A stretch of DNA of 64,000 nucleotides, taken from contig CM059562.1 in NCBI GenBank assembly GCA_030386875.1, forward strand, positions 67,268,201 through 67,332,200. Direction: 5' to 3'. The notes below the pieces were generated by a model. It saw only the letters and a program-made list of their open reading frames with translations, was not told the origin of the DNA and made no database searches. The first letter of the stretch is position 1. Every line of letters starts with the position of its first letter. This stretch comes from Morinoia aosen. Its lineage: Eukaryota; Arthropoda; Malacostraca; Amphipoda; Talitridae. The translations under genes were made by a program, and so were the position numbers. Of the stretch, positions 44,491 to 55,800 are shown one piece after another.

Positions 44491-45000
44491 TTGAGCATTG
44501 CGCTATTTCCCCATGCGCTGTGGAGTACCAGTTATTTTTTAAGCGCGTCCGATTCTGTATCTACAAAATTTACTCCTGAATGTTCATACTAGAAATGAAA
44601 TCGAGTGTACATGCGCGTTGCATTCCGCTCTAGTTTGTGATTTACATTAGCCGAGCGAGTGCAGATGGAAAAACACAGTTCGCCTGGAGGGAGGGCGTAA
44701 TATTTTCTCTCTGTAGTTTTGCTCTCAACTCGTTTCGAGAAACGCCTTGCGACATGAATGCGGCCGGCTTTGCTCTGTGATTTACTGTACATTTGTATGA
44801 TAACTTAAGTTGAGGTGTAATTGTATGTAACTTTTTTGTTAGTTTTATTCTGCGTCCCCTGGCTCTGTTTACACAAATCATGCGATCATTCTGTTCACTT
44901 TTGATAGTCCTTTACTCTACGGCACATGTCAAGATTAGGACATGTTAGTACCTCAATTTGAAGTATGATTTCCCTTTTAGTTTATCCTCCAGTTCTTCAA

Positions 45001-45006
45001 AATAAA
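45001..45006 (+). terminator. NAA38 polyadenylation signal
   Basis: AATAAA about 510 bp after the stop, followed by a T-rich stretch (CATAATTTGTTTC). It is the best candidate before the AT-rich palindromic repeat begins. Confidence 0.6.
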
Positions 45007-45738
45007 CCTGGCTGCATTGAGCTTGTCATAATTTGTTTCACTCATGCTCTTATAGAGATGTGACTCGAAAAAAACCATGCCGTTTTTAAAAAAAAAACAC
45101 GTTTTTTTACAAAAAAAAACCGTGGCCAAAAAAACCTGGATATTTTTTTTTTTTTAATATTTTGTCTGAAAATAACTCGGCAAGAAAAAGAACCACATTA
45201 CATTATGTGTTTCCATGTCAGATTACAAAATAAAACAGCATACTTCTTAATTGGTGGTTTTCCATGGTTTTATGAAATTTTTCATTTTCTGCGGTTTCAT
45301 GCTTTGATATTTCATTTATTTTACAATACATGTGAATGACCTTCTACTACCAAAATGGTGTGTTATAATAACATATCTTTACTTATGGTCATTGATAGGG
45401 TTGTGACTAAAAAACCATGCTGTTTTTTTAAAAAAACATGTTATTTATACAAAAATTATGAATAAAAAACATGGATAATATATTTATGTGACCTTAAAAA
45501 TCCAATGCTGTTTTTTTAAACATTGTTTTTTAACCGAAAAATCTTGACTAAAAAAACATGGCTATTATATTTTATGGGACCAAAAAATTGTTTTTTTAAA
45601 AAACATTTGAAAAAATCATGACAAAAAAAACATGGATGTTAATATCAGGAAAGTTATTTTTCTTTAATCGAATTGTCTTTAGAAACTTATAAACAGAAAA
45701 TGCTGTTAATTTTGAAATCATGTTTATTAGAAATGAAC

Positions 45739-45964
45739 TAGGTCTTAGAATAAAATATCTACAAAGAATCTATTCACTCCATAAAACCTTTCGGAGACCA
45801 GCTCCATCCTCAGTCATTCAGTAAAATTTGGTGAAATGGACAATGAATTTTCACTGTTCCTTTGAAAAACATTTGACTGAATGACTTACTGAGGATGGAG
45901 CTAGTCTCCGAAAGGTTTTATAGAGTGAATAGATTCTTTGTGGATATTTTATTCTAAGACCTGG
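45739..45964. repeat. Foldback, arms about 88 bp, inside the AT-rich array
   Basis: Left arm 45739-45828 (AGGTCTTAGAATAAAATATC...) is the near-perfect inverse of 45877-45964 (...GATATTTTATTCTAAGACCT), separated by about 48 bp. Confidence 0.85.
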
Positions 45965-46385
45965 TATGATTCTAATGGATATTAATATATCTTATGTGAC
46001 CAAAAAATCCATGTTATTTTTTTAATGTTTTTGTTACAAAACAGTCATGACTAAAAAACACGGATATTAATACTTTATTTTACCATAAACAACCATGCTT
46101 TTTTTAAACATTTTTTTACAGAAAAATCATGATTAAAAAATGTGGATATTAATACATTTTATAGGCCAAAAAAAAACCATGCTGTTTTTTTAAATCATGT
46201 TTTCTTTACCAAAAAAATCATGACAAAAACATGGATATTAATGAATCCTTGTGAAAAAAACATGGTTTTTAAAATGTCATGTTTTTTTGGTCAGATAAAA
46301 TTTAATAGCACTCCTGTTTTTTGTAAAAAAAATATTTTTTTCAAATAGCATGATTTTTTGGTCACCTAAAATAAATTAATATCCA

Positions 46386-46690
46386 TGTTTTTTTACAGAT
46401 TAGATTAGTCATTAGTTTTATCCTCCCTACCCAGCAACAAATGCGATCCAAAGAGAGGAAGGAAGATTATGAAACAAGATCAAAGTTGAAGAAGACAGTA
46501 TTAGGTGCTGAAAAACAGGACAGCAGTGAATCAAAAAAAGGTGGACCTCAACATAACAAAAGCATTTTATTTCAACAAAAAGGAGGCCTACCTAACTCTT
46601 AGCTTGGGCCCTCACATTGTCCTCCTGGGAGCGCTAGTTCCCATAGATACAATAGCTGTATCCCCCTGAGGGGGTGTTTTTTTTTACAAA
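46386..46690 (-). mobile_element. Family S retroposon, full-length type, inserted in the AT-rich array
   Basis: The body is about 46397-46676 on the minus strand, from head CCCCCTCAGGGGGATACAGC to tail AATCTAATCT. Both flanks carry GTTTTTTTACA-like sequence from the host array, probably the target duplication. Confidence 0.85.
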
Positions 46691-47281
46691 AAAGTCGTGA
46701 CCAAAAACTGAATCATAATAACTTTTTAATAAAAAAACTTGTTCAAAATAAAACAATTATTTTTTTGGTACCATAAAATATGTTAATATCCTTGATTTTA
46801 AGACAACTATTTATGAAAAATACATAAAATAAAACAGCATGGTTTTTTGGTCGCATAAAATATATTCATATCCAGGTTTTCTAATACATCATTGTTTGTA
46901 AAAAAACAATTTTTAAAAAAACAGCATGGGGTTTTTTAGGTCTCATAAATATATCCATGTTTTTTAGTCATGATTTTTTAGCACAAAAACATTTTTTTGG
47001 TCTCATAAATATATTCATGTTTTTTCAGTTACGATTTTTTAGTAAAAAAACATGTTTTTTTAACTGCATGGGGATTTTTAGGTCACATAAATTATATTGT
47101 TTTTTAGTCATGATTCTTTGTAAAAAAAACAGCATGGTTATATTTGGTCGTAGAAAATATATAAATATTCATTTTCATTAGTCAGAATTTTTTGTAAATA
47201 AAAACATGTTTTTAAAAAAACAGCTTAATTTTTTAGTCACCTAAAATATAATATCTATGGTTTTTAGTCATTTTTTTAATG

Positions 47282-47607
47282 AAAACATAAAAAAGAAACC
47301 ATACAGTATACGTGGTGGCAGATAACCCACAATTACCTAGAGAAGTCTAAGAGGTACAGCAGGAGCCACAGAACTTACCACAGAACTTATATTGATGGAG
47401 TCAAAATTCAGAGCTTATTATCTCTGCTATGTCTGATTTTTTTGGCCACATAAAAATAAAATCGACTTAGTAGAGATAGTAAGCTCTGAATTTTGACTCC
47501 ATCAATATAAGTTCTGTGGCTCCTGCTGTTCCTCTTAGACGCCTCTAGGTAATTGTGGGTTATCTGCCACCATTTTACTGTATGCTTTCTTTTTGATGTT
47601 TTTATAA
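47282..47607. repeat. Foldback, arms about 150 bp, inside the AT-rich array
   Basis: The left arm (47282-47437) and right arm (47461-47607) are reverse complements around a 23-bp spacer. The left arm has an extra ~14 bp near 47375 (a local repeat of CCACAGAACTTA). Confidence 0.85.
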
Positions 47608-47789
47608 CAATAAAATGACTAAAAAACATGGATATTAATATATTTTAGGTGTCCAAAAAAAAAAACCCAGACATATACTTAACAAAATTTGAGTGTGCAA
47701 AAAAACAAAAAGACCATAAAAAACGCGTTTTTGCAAAAAAAACGCAATCAAATAAAACCGTTTTTTTTCATCACTATGCTCTTACCTCA

Positions 47790-48130
47790 ATGTCCCCCTC
47801 AGGGGATACAATAATCGAACCTGCGGAAATTTGCGCTCTCGGAAGAAAAGCAATATTCTGAGCTGAAAGTAAGGCAGGCTGTCATTTTATTAAAAACTAC
47901 TTTTTTGCCTGGATTTTTTGCTCAATGCTGTCCCGTTTCTCAGTGCCCATTTAGTACTCCACTTTCTTCTATTTTTCTCTTGTTCAAAGTACTCTTCTTG
48001 TTTCTGTGCGGAACGGAAAGGGTTGTGTTGGAACGCGTTGTGGGCGTATGCTTCTCATTATCTTCCATACTAAACGGTGCCCTCCTCCTTCCTCGCTTTG
48101 TAACACCTTTTACGTAGATTAGGAAGACAC
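47790..48130 (+). repeat. Family S copy, diverged
   Basis: Head TGTCCCCCTCAGGGGATACA, middle GCTGAAAGTAAGGCAGG, later TTCCATACTAAACGGTGCCC, then TTAGGAAGACACAAACTTAT near the tail. Confidence 0.75.
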
Positions 48131-48139
48131 AAACTTATC

Positions 48140-48655
48140 TATTGAATAAGAAAGTTAGAGGTGCTGGAGAGGGTAGCAGTGAACCCAAAAGAAGTTAGTT
48201 AGTTTAAGCCTCCCTATCCTCAACAAATGAGATGTAAAGAGAGGAAGGAAGAAGGCACCATTTAGTATGGAGCTAAGGGAACGTGGAATCTATGCAGAAA
48301 GGGCACAGAAACAGAAAGCTAAGAAAGAAGTTCATGAAACAAGAAAAAGTTGAAGAAGAAGAACAGGACAGCAGTGAACCGAAAAAAGATGGTCCAAAAC
48401 ACAACAAAAACCTATTCTATTTTAACAAAAAGAAAACCTACCTAACCTTTAGCTCGGGCCCTCACATTGTCCCCCTGGGAGCGCTAATTCCCATAGATAC
48501 AATAGTTGTATCCCCCTGAGGGGGAACCCAAAAGAAAATGTCAACATAAAACTTTTTCTATTTAAACAAAAAGAAGGCCTACTTTACCTCTTAATCACAT
48601 CTTCTGAGAGCGCAAATTTTTTGCGATACAATAATTGCATTACCCAAAGGGGTGT
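48140..48655 (-). repeat. Older family S copy, interrupted by a younger one
   Basis: The pieces 48140-48193 and 48537-48655 are the two parts of one minus-strand copy (GAGGTGCTGGAGAGGGTAGC; then AGGCCTACTTTACCTCTTAA and TTGCGATACAATAATTGCAT). They are separated by the copy at 48194-48523. Confidence 0.65.
48181..48536 (-). mobile_element. Family S retroposon nested in an older copy
   Basis: The body, 48194-48523, is flanked by a perfect 13-bp direct repeat GAACCCAAAAGAA (48181-48193 and 48524-48536). It has the full-length head CCCCCTCAGGGGGATACAAC and lies inside an older family member in the same orientation. Confidence 0.87.
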
Positions 48656-50599
48656 ATTGCATGGAAAAAACAGTTTCATCATCTGAGGTACCGCAAAATA
48701 CTTAACCACTGTCAAACATGTCTTGAATCGGATTTTTAGCTGGCCTTCCACTGGAAACCTTACTGGCACAATGCCGACTTCACTCCATTCACATTTAAAT
48801 TCATTTCTGATGCATTTTCACCTCACTTTCAATTGCATACTTTCTCAAACATGAAGGGTGAGAACAAGCACACTTTCTTATACAACACAATTCTCCGCAC
48901 ATAGGAAGAATTGAATGAATTTTAGACAGCTATTATTCGGGAACAACAATAATAATAATCGGGGTCAACGTTTCAATATATTTTACTTGCCTTCTCACAT
49001 ATTCATTAAAAACAAATCCTACGTATAAAGGAGACTGAAATGCGTATTATAACGCAAATAGACATTTCCCAAATGTTTAAAAAACTTCAAGGGACTGAAC
49101 AAGCTTTCAGAATAAATACTCCTGCGAAGGCAAACCTAAGAAGTTCAATAAAAAATCTTTATTTCAAAAAATATTCTTCGAGGTAGGTCACTAGTGCTTA
49201 AAATTTTCCGTAAGAAAACGAGCTAACAATTTTACAATTGCTCATTTAAAGAGTACAGTATCTCGGAACAAACCAAGTAAAGTAATCTCGATACTTAGAA
49301 TATATTAATGCACCATACTGTAGAACAATAACTTAACTGTATAGGGTACGGATATGAGCAAAGAATCACTACATGGTACAAAAATAGTTTCACGCACCAA
49401 ATAAATCAAAACTAGCCATAACATTACATCAAAACACAAAGAGCTATAAGCAAGATCTTCATCTAATCGCCTACTACAAATTTCGTCATATAAAATTATT
49501 TACAATCGTTTGCTGTTCTACTTTTTCCGCGCAGCCTGTTCGATGCACTCAAACCCACATTTCCCTCATGATCGGCACACTAGCGGCATGTGAATAAAAG
49601 CTTAAACCTCAGCAACGAAATGAAATGTCTCGTAACCGGAGATGATGAAAGGAGTAGCACCGAATGCAAGTATCAATCGATTTAATTATACTTGGAGCCT
49701 TCGGAGCGGAAAAATCAATAAATCAACTTTCTTTTTCGAAAAACACATTCAGCTAAGGACTTTTAAAAACAAAGCACAGACAACGCATAGTTTACGGGGC
49801 TTACTCTCACCAAAAATAGCGAGCTACTTTTCTCACAGTATGTAATACATGAAGTTAGGTTCACCATTAAAAGCAAGACATAATTTCCATCCCACAGTTT
49901 TCACTAAAGCGAGCATCAAAAAACGCCTTTAACGGATTTCAACGACAAAGGTGACAATCTGGAAATGATTCTCCTTTAGGTCGGATATATGATACAACCT
50001 GATCCTTAACTTTTTGTTAGGACTCCTATAATACGGTCTCATTGTGATGAATCACGAATTCTGACGCTGACGCTGCTTCTTAAGCTCACAGTTACTGCAG
50101 AGCGAACCGTCACGGAGCCTAAGCCTGGCTTATAAGGTGCGTTGTTGAACTCGTGCGCTGCGTAACTAATAGAAATTACTGCAGGCACAGAAAATCAGCG
50201 CCCTCCAACGCTGATAGGTCCAATCGAAGGCTCCTTGTATTCATAGGTCCGCTCCCAGGAGGGAGCCAATTTCGTCCATTATGACGGGCACTCTGAGGAA
50301 GATAGAAATGGAATAGATGAAACGTCTTTGATGTAATTTGGAGGTCACCAACTATTCCTCATATAACAAGTCTCAACATAAAACATAATACGCCATAAGC
50401 GTCTCATATTCCTCAATCCCTAAAACAGAGAAAGACGCTGAACCAAAACTATTCAGTATCGAAATAAGAAGCGATTGTATGAGAACGGGAAACAAATAAG
50501 CAGACTAAGTAGAGATAGACAGGTCGTTCCATTTATATATTTTCTCAGCTTGGAGTTGTAAATGCAATGTTTAAACGTCATGGGAGCATTATAAGAACT
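48656..50599. other. Intergenic DNA, no gene established
   Basis: AT-rich to 50000. A minus-strand stretch at about 50067-50128 has an open frame with a CSNC motif and a basic end, but it is short and has no partner exon. No known repeat was recognised. Confidence 0.4.
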
Positions 50600-51379
50600 C
50601 GTGTTTCCGATTTTCAATCGTCCTGTGGTGATCCCAGCGGCAAGCCGCGGACCCCCACAAGACCTGAGAAAAGCTGCCTCCAGACTACAACCGCATCCGT
50701 TCCAGAGCACCTCCGGACCCGAAGCGCCTAGTAAACCAAACACGGGACCTGAGAGAAGCCGCCTCGCGACTATGAGAAAAGGTGCCCGTAAGCTACAACG
50801 GCTTCCTGCCTCCAGCACCACAGGCCCACAAACTCGCGACCAATCAGGACTCAGGGCTTGCACTCGAGGCCTACATAAGGCGACCCCAACAAGGCTCGCA
50901 CTCACTCAAGCCCTCGTCCTCGTTCAAGTCACATCTCCAGCACCAGCCTCGTGTTCCTGCATCTAGCTTCCGAGATCGACTTTGTCTCTCGCGTACCTGC
51001 ACCAAGCTCCGGAGACCGGCCCTGCCTATCGACGCCCCAAGGTGTTGCAAGGTCTTAAACCTAGTAGCGTCTTGAAGCTTCAAGGTGTTTCAAAGCCTTA
51101 AAAAAAGTCACGTTGCAACGCCCCGCGCCGGCGTCGTCGGCCAAGCCGCTCTACGACACCTCTCGCCCGCTCCGGCCGGCTAGCCTCGCCGTAGCTACTT
51201 ATCAGCTACAACGGTGAACCGCGTGGCGGCTGGGCCCGACCCAGCTGACTAGCCTCGTCTCGGCGCCCCGCTAGCACCAGCTGACCTGTTCGTAACAGTC
51301 GCACGACGTAGCACCAATCATCACGTCTCGCCTCTGCGTTCGTAAGTAGCGTCCTCGCGGACGTTACCCGCTATTGGTG
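50600..51379. other. GC-rich block of unknown nature
   Basis: Abruptly GC-rich. It contains a local duplication (GACCTGAGAAAAGCTGCCTC near 50660 against GACCTGAGAGAAGCCGCCTC near 50748) and a TATA-like CTACATAAGG near 50872. ORFs cross it on both strands, but none shows a recognisable domain. It runs into the 78-bp tandem array, and the two may form one element. Confidence 0.4.
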
Positions 51380-51935
51380 CTTGTTTCATTCATTACGTAA
51401 ATTCTCGCATGGTATTGTATTTCAATCATCACGTATTAGTGCTATTCTCGCATAGGATTGTGTTTCAATCATTACGTCATTCCCGAATAGGATTGTGCTT
51501 CAATCATCACGTATTTGTGCTATTCTCGCATAGGATTGTGTTTCAATCATTACGTCATTCCCGAATAGGATTGTGCTCCAATCATCACGTATTTGTGCTA
51601 TTCTCGCGTAGGATTGTGTTTCAATCATTACGTCAGTCCCGAATAAGATTGTGCTTCAATCATCACGTATTTGTGCTATTCTCGCATAGGATTGTGTTTC
51701 AATCATTACGTCATTCCCGAATAGGATTGTGCTTCAATCATCACGTATTTGTGCTATTCTCGCATAGGATTGTGTTTCAATTTATGTCATTCTCGAATAG
51801 GATTGTACTCCAATCACCACATATTTGTGCTATTCTCACATAGGGTTGTGTTTCAATCATTACGTACTTCTCGAATATTATTGTATTTCAACCATCACGT
51901 ATTAGTGCTGTGTTCCAATCATTACGTGATTTACG
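51380..51935. repeat. 78-bp tandem repeat, about 6 copies, each of two half-units
   Basis: Each 78-bp unit joins two related halves: CGCATAGGATTGTGTTTCAA + TCATTACGTCATTCC, and CGAATAGGATTGTGCTTCAA + TCATCACGTATTTGTGC. 78 is divisible by 3, which gives the ORF with a 26-residue period. Edge units are degenerate (51400-51440 and 51780-51935). Confidence 0.9.
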
Positions 51936-52454
51936 AGTAACGAACAGTGCTCATAGTAGTCACCGAGGGCCCAGTGTAATGGTCCGTGTTCCGTGTACCT
52001 GACAGTCACCAATATAATTACCGTGTTACCCCCGTCTTGTCCATATCCTGCCGAATACGGTTGTACCTCGGGCACTCGCTTCGGGCTATCCTATCACGAA
52101 AAAGATAGCTCAAAGTCTGCCCGAAGCGTGTTGCAGCCCTGGGGAGAACACCACAGTCCTCTCCTACTTAACAAAGATCTTAGTCACGAAGTAGCAGTAG
52201 CAATACCAACATTTTTCACTAGTACCTTGTATTTCAACAAGTATCGTTCATGAAAGCAGAATAAATTCATACGCGAAATTCATATTGGAGTTAACGTCCT
52301 ATATGCTAAGCGAAACCACAGAACTAATTCGACGTGTTGCAGCGAGCGGCCGCCATTTTATTCCCAGAACGTTACCTATTTTTTGCGCAACGCAAACGCT
52401 AAAGACGCGTACATTACATCCCATTTTAGGCTACTTAGAACACGTAGTAAACTA
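51936..52454. other. Intergenic DNA, nothing identified
   Basis: Moderate GC, no recognised repeat. It lies downstream of the minus-strand gene. Confidence 0.4.
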
Positions 52455-52772
52455 GATTAGATGTTAGTTTAAGCCTCCCTAACCGCAACAAAGGCGTTCC
52501 AAAGAGAAGAAGGTGAAAGGCGTCATTTTGTAAGGAGTTGATGGGAACGCGGAATCTTTGCACAAGGTGCATAGAAACAGTAGTCGAGAAAAAAGTTCAA
52601 GAAAAAATAAATGTAAGTTGAAGAAAGTAGTAGGTACTGAAAAACATGACAGTAGTGAACCGAAAAAAGATGGTCCGTAACAAAGCAAAAAACTTATTCT
52701 ACTTCAACAAAAGAGAGGCGTACCTAACCTTTAGCTCGAGACTTCACATATTTCCCCTGGGAGCATGCTACT
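52455..52772 (-). mobile_element. Family S retroposon next to a polyadenylation signal
   Basis: Minus-strand copy from about 52772 (GGGAAATATGTGAAGTCTCG side) to the tail CATCTAATCTAG at 52452-52463. It lacks the CCCCCTCAGGGGG head. It lies immediately downstream of the AATAAA of the minus-strand gene. Confidence 0.78.
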
Positions 52773-52785
52773 CGACTGTTCAACA

Positions 52786-52791
52786 CTTTAT
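52786..52791 (-). terminator. Polyadenylation signal of the minus-strand gene
   Basis: AATAAA on the minus strand (CTGGCAATAAAGTG), 36 bp after the stop codon at 52827-52829. It supports the terminal exon call. Confidence 0.65.
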
Positions 52792-52826
52792 TGCCAGAAT
52801 GCATTCGTCAGTTGTTTCTGAGAACG

Positions 52827-55800
52827 CTAGTCACGAGCATTCAGATAATTAGCCCTGCCACTATCACCACTGAATGACTGCACTTCGTCATCTTTTTCCA
52901 GTGAACCACTGCTCTTCGCACAGTCCCTAGTCCTACGGTTATCATTTAGCGCACTTCACAGGTGAATTTTCCACCAAGGTTATAATAGCCCGTTTCTTTT
53001 TATAAAAGATGTTTTAAGGAATTTCTGCTGGACTTGTGTTTGCAATCGCTGAGAGAGCAGGGCAGTACCGGTGACACCGAATGTAATCACTATTACTATT
53101 TCGTTTTTCTTCAAAATTTTTATTACCCCTGAAAAAATGGTACAATATCTAAATTTCACCACAGTGCGAAAAACATTTTGACCGGGCGATACATACACCT
53201 CTAATAGTTAATTTCGATGGGAACTACCACAACGGAACCAGAAACTTCTCTCCATCGGAATACTTCTTACGTTACGAAAGACTGAAGTCACCCAGTGTAT
53301 ATCTAAACCAAAAGAAATGCAACAATAGTTATCCTTAAGTAAGAGGGCTAAAAATACACAAATACAAAACAAATAAAATACAAAACACCGGAAGAACACA
53401 ATATACTGTACCTGCAGTTGACCTCACGACTCAGACCAGCGAGCAGCTCCTGCAGTAAAAGGAGACGGCTGCGTGGTATAGTGATCAAGTCGGAATGATC
53501 GTTTGAATTCGGCATCAAGCGAGATGGCAGCAGATCCTCCAGGGCAGACCCCTCAGCGGCACCGAAAAGCGTCCGCCCTTTCAAGCGCTTAGGCGTTTCG
53601 TTGCCCTGAACAAAGCAAATTGTTAACCTGGCATAAAAAGTACCAAGATTCTGACGACGTAGACCAATGAAATTCAATCGAGTGAGATTTAAAGAGAACG
53701 CATGCATCAAGTACAACATGCGAGAAAATGCGCATATGAAAAAATGTCACTTTTCCCTAGTTCTCAATCAAAATTCATATTTCGGCCATCAATACTCATG
53801 CTAGAGTGCACATCCGAAAAAACATCTTTTCTTATATAATGTGACTTAATTGTAACGCCTCAAAGAAATACAAATTTTGAGGAATAAAGCTGAACTAAAA
53901 CGTTTCAATAAAAAATTATCACGTACTACCTGAACGAAGCGAAGGCTGTCTATACCTATAATTGAAGGTTCAAACTTGACGATCAACGTTACTAGTGAAA
54001 AATCTATTATAGTTTATCACAATAGAGATGCTCATTCTCACTTCCATTACTCTAAATTGTTTTATAGCTTAAACCACATTAAATATGATTTATTACTAAA
54101 TTACATTGAAGGGTTTGTTCAGCATACCCATGGAATAAGTGCTATTCAGGGAGGGGATAAATTGTATCTCCGTGGTTTTCATCACGTTATATTAGTTAGT
54201 TAAAGCCTCGCTAAGCGCTAACCGCAACAAATGCGTTCCAAAGAGAGGAAATGGGAACGCACCATTGAGAGTGGACTTAAGGGAACGCAAAATCTATGCA
54301 CAAGGTGCACAGAAACAGTAAGATGAGAAAGAAGTTCATGAAGCAAGATCAAAGTTGCAGAAGAAAGTACATAGTAGGTGCGAAAAAACAGGACAGCAGT
54401 GAACCGAAAAAAGAGTCACAAAACAACTATTCTACATCAAAAAATGAAAGCCTAGGTAGCATTTAGCTCTGAAACTCAAATATTTTCCCAGATATAATAG
54501 TTGTATCCCCCTGAGGAGATGGAAATAAGAGACCGGGGAATTTATGGACGAGGAATGTTCCCTCACCCTGCACATAGAAGGAAAGAGTAGAAAAATTCGT
54601 TCAAAAAAATAAAAGTTGAGGTAATAGGCGCAAAAAATAAACCGGAAAGAGATAAGAGATAAAAAAGTAAACCGGAAATAGGTGCAAGAAGTAAACCGGA
54701 AATAGGTGCAAGAAGTAAACCGGAAAGTTCCGGAAAAAAGTAAACCGGAACCATGTCCGGTTCCGAACCGGACATCGTTCGGAACAAAACGAAAAACCGT
54801 TCTATTCAAAAAATAAAAAAGGCCCACCTAACGCTCAGCTTGTGGCCTCTTGTTTTTTTCCCGAAGAAGCACAAAATTTCCATATAAATATATTAGTTGT
54901 ACCCCCCGTGAGCGGAATGTGATAAAAAAGTAACGCTAAAATTTCACACCCACGTCCATTAGTGACCTTGCAAAAAGTCACAAGGATTCGAATGAAACAA
55001 TCGAACAAAGTTGCTGATGTTGACTAAGTAGACGATACAAAATCTCTAATTCGGTACTTGTTCCTAGCAAAACTCTCGAGTATTTACGTCCAGTGCCCCC
55101 ATACTACGATTGCTAACAACAATCAAAAAATAAAGTACACACAAGTAATTGTGACTTACAGAGGGACAAACATCGGTAATATATGTAAGTGGCCACCTCC
55201 ACTAGTGCATAACCTGAAGACACAGACAATTTCAACACAGCACCTACATACAGAACACCGTTACCTGGTTCGTGTTGAGGCGAGTTTCGTCCACGTCGGC
55301 TGCACATCCAGAAGCGTTCTTGTGAACTGCAGGAACTAAAGTCGGCTGAGCGCACTCGAGGCTCCAGCGGCATCCGCTTGATACTGACCCGAGTGGTGAG
55401 GCAGCTTTTTTGCTAGACTCTCCTGTACTCGGTATCGGGAGTTTCTCTTGTCTGTTGTAATCGTCAGATCCAACAGAAAATTTGCCGGCATGTTGCGATA
55501 AAGCATTTTCGGTGGGAGCAGTAGGCGAGTCATAAACTACCTTCGAGCACAATTCTTCCACGGAATGGTTTGTAGCATCAGACAGGTGTCCAGAATTCTT
55601 GATGGCACGATTGTCGTTCAACATCTCGTGTGAAAAAGGGTCAGCAGAGATGTGATTTTCCCTATATGTGTTTTCAGAAGGGGTATCATGAAATGCGTCA
55701 TCAAAATCGATGTCCTTCTTTCCTACAGTGTTACGCTTAGCAGTGCGAATTTTGAATCGCCTTTCGTGACACTCAGTAGCCGAGTCACTAGAAGGCCACG

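Larger units (their letters stand above)
45060..47660. repeat. AT-rich repeat array arranged as a large imperfect palindrome
   Basis: A degenerate unit of about 85-95 bp (CATGCTGTTTTTTTAAA, ACATGTTTTTTTAC, AAAAATCATGACTAAAAAAC, ATGGATATTAATATATTTTA, TGTGACCAAAAAAC) recurs. From 45060 to about 46260 it reads in this order; from about 46270 to 47290 it reads as the reverse complement (AGCATGGTTTTTTGGTC, ATATCCATGTTTTT, AGTCATGATTTTTT). The turning point is near 46265. Each half has been opened by a foldback and the middle by a family S copy. No coding capacity. Confidence 0.8.

Noticed and set aside
50067-50128. Possible minus-strand terminal exon with CSNCELKKQRQRQ
   Set aside because: Coding-like, with an AG before it, but very short, without partner exons, and the nearby minus-strand gene already ends at 52827.
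50600-51379. Solo LTR
   Set aside because: A TATA-like motif and sharp composition change were suggestive, but no second copy, terminal TG/CA pair or flanking duplication was found.
51409-51940. 144-aa ORF with a 26-residue repeat
   Set aside because: It is the translation of the 78-bp tandem array.
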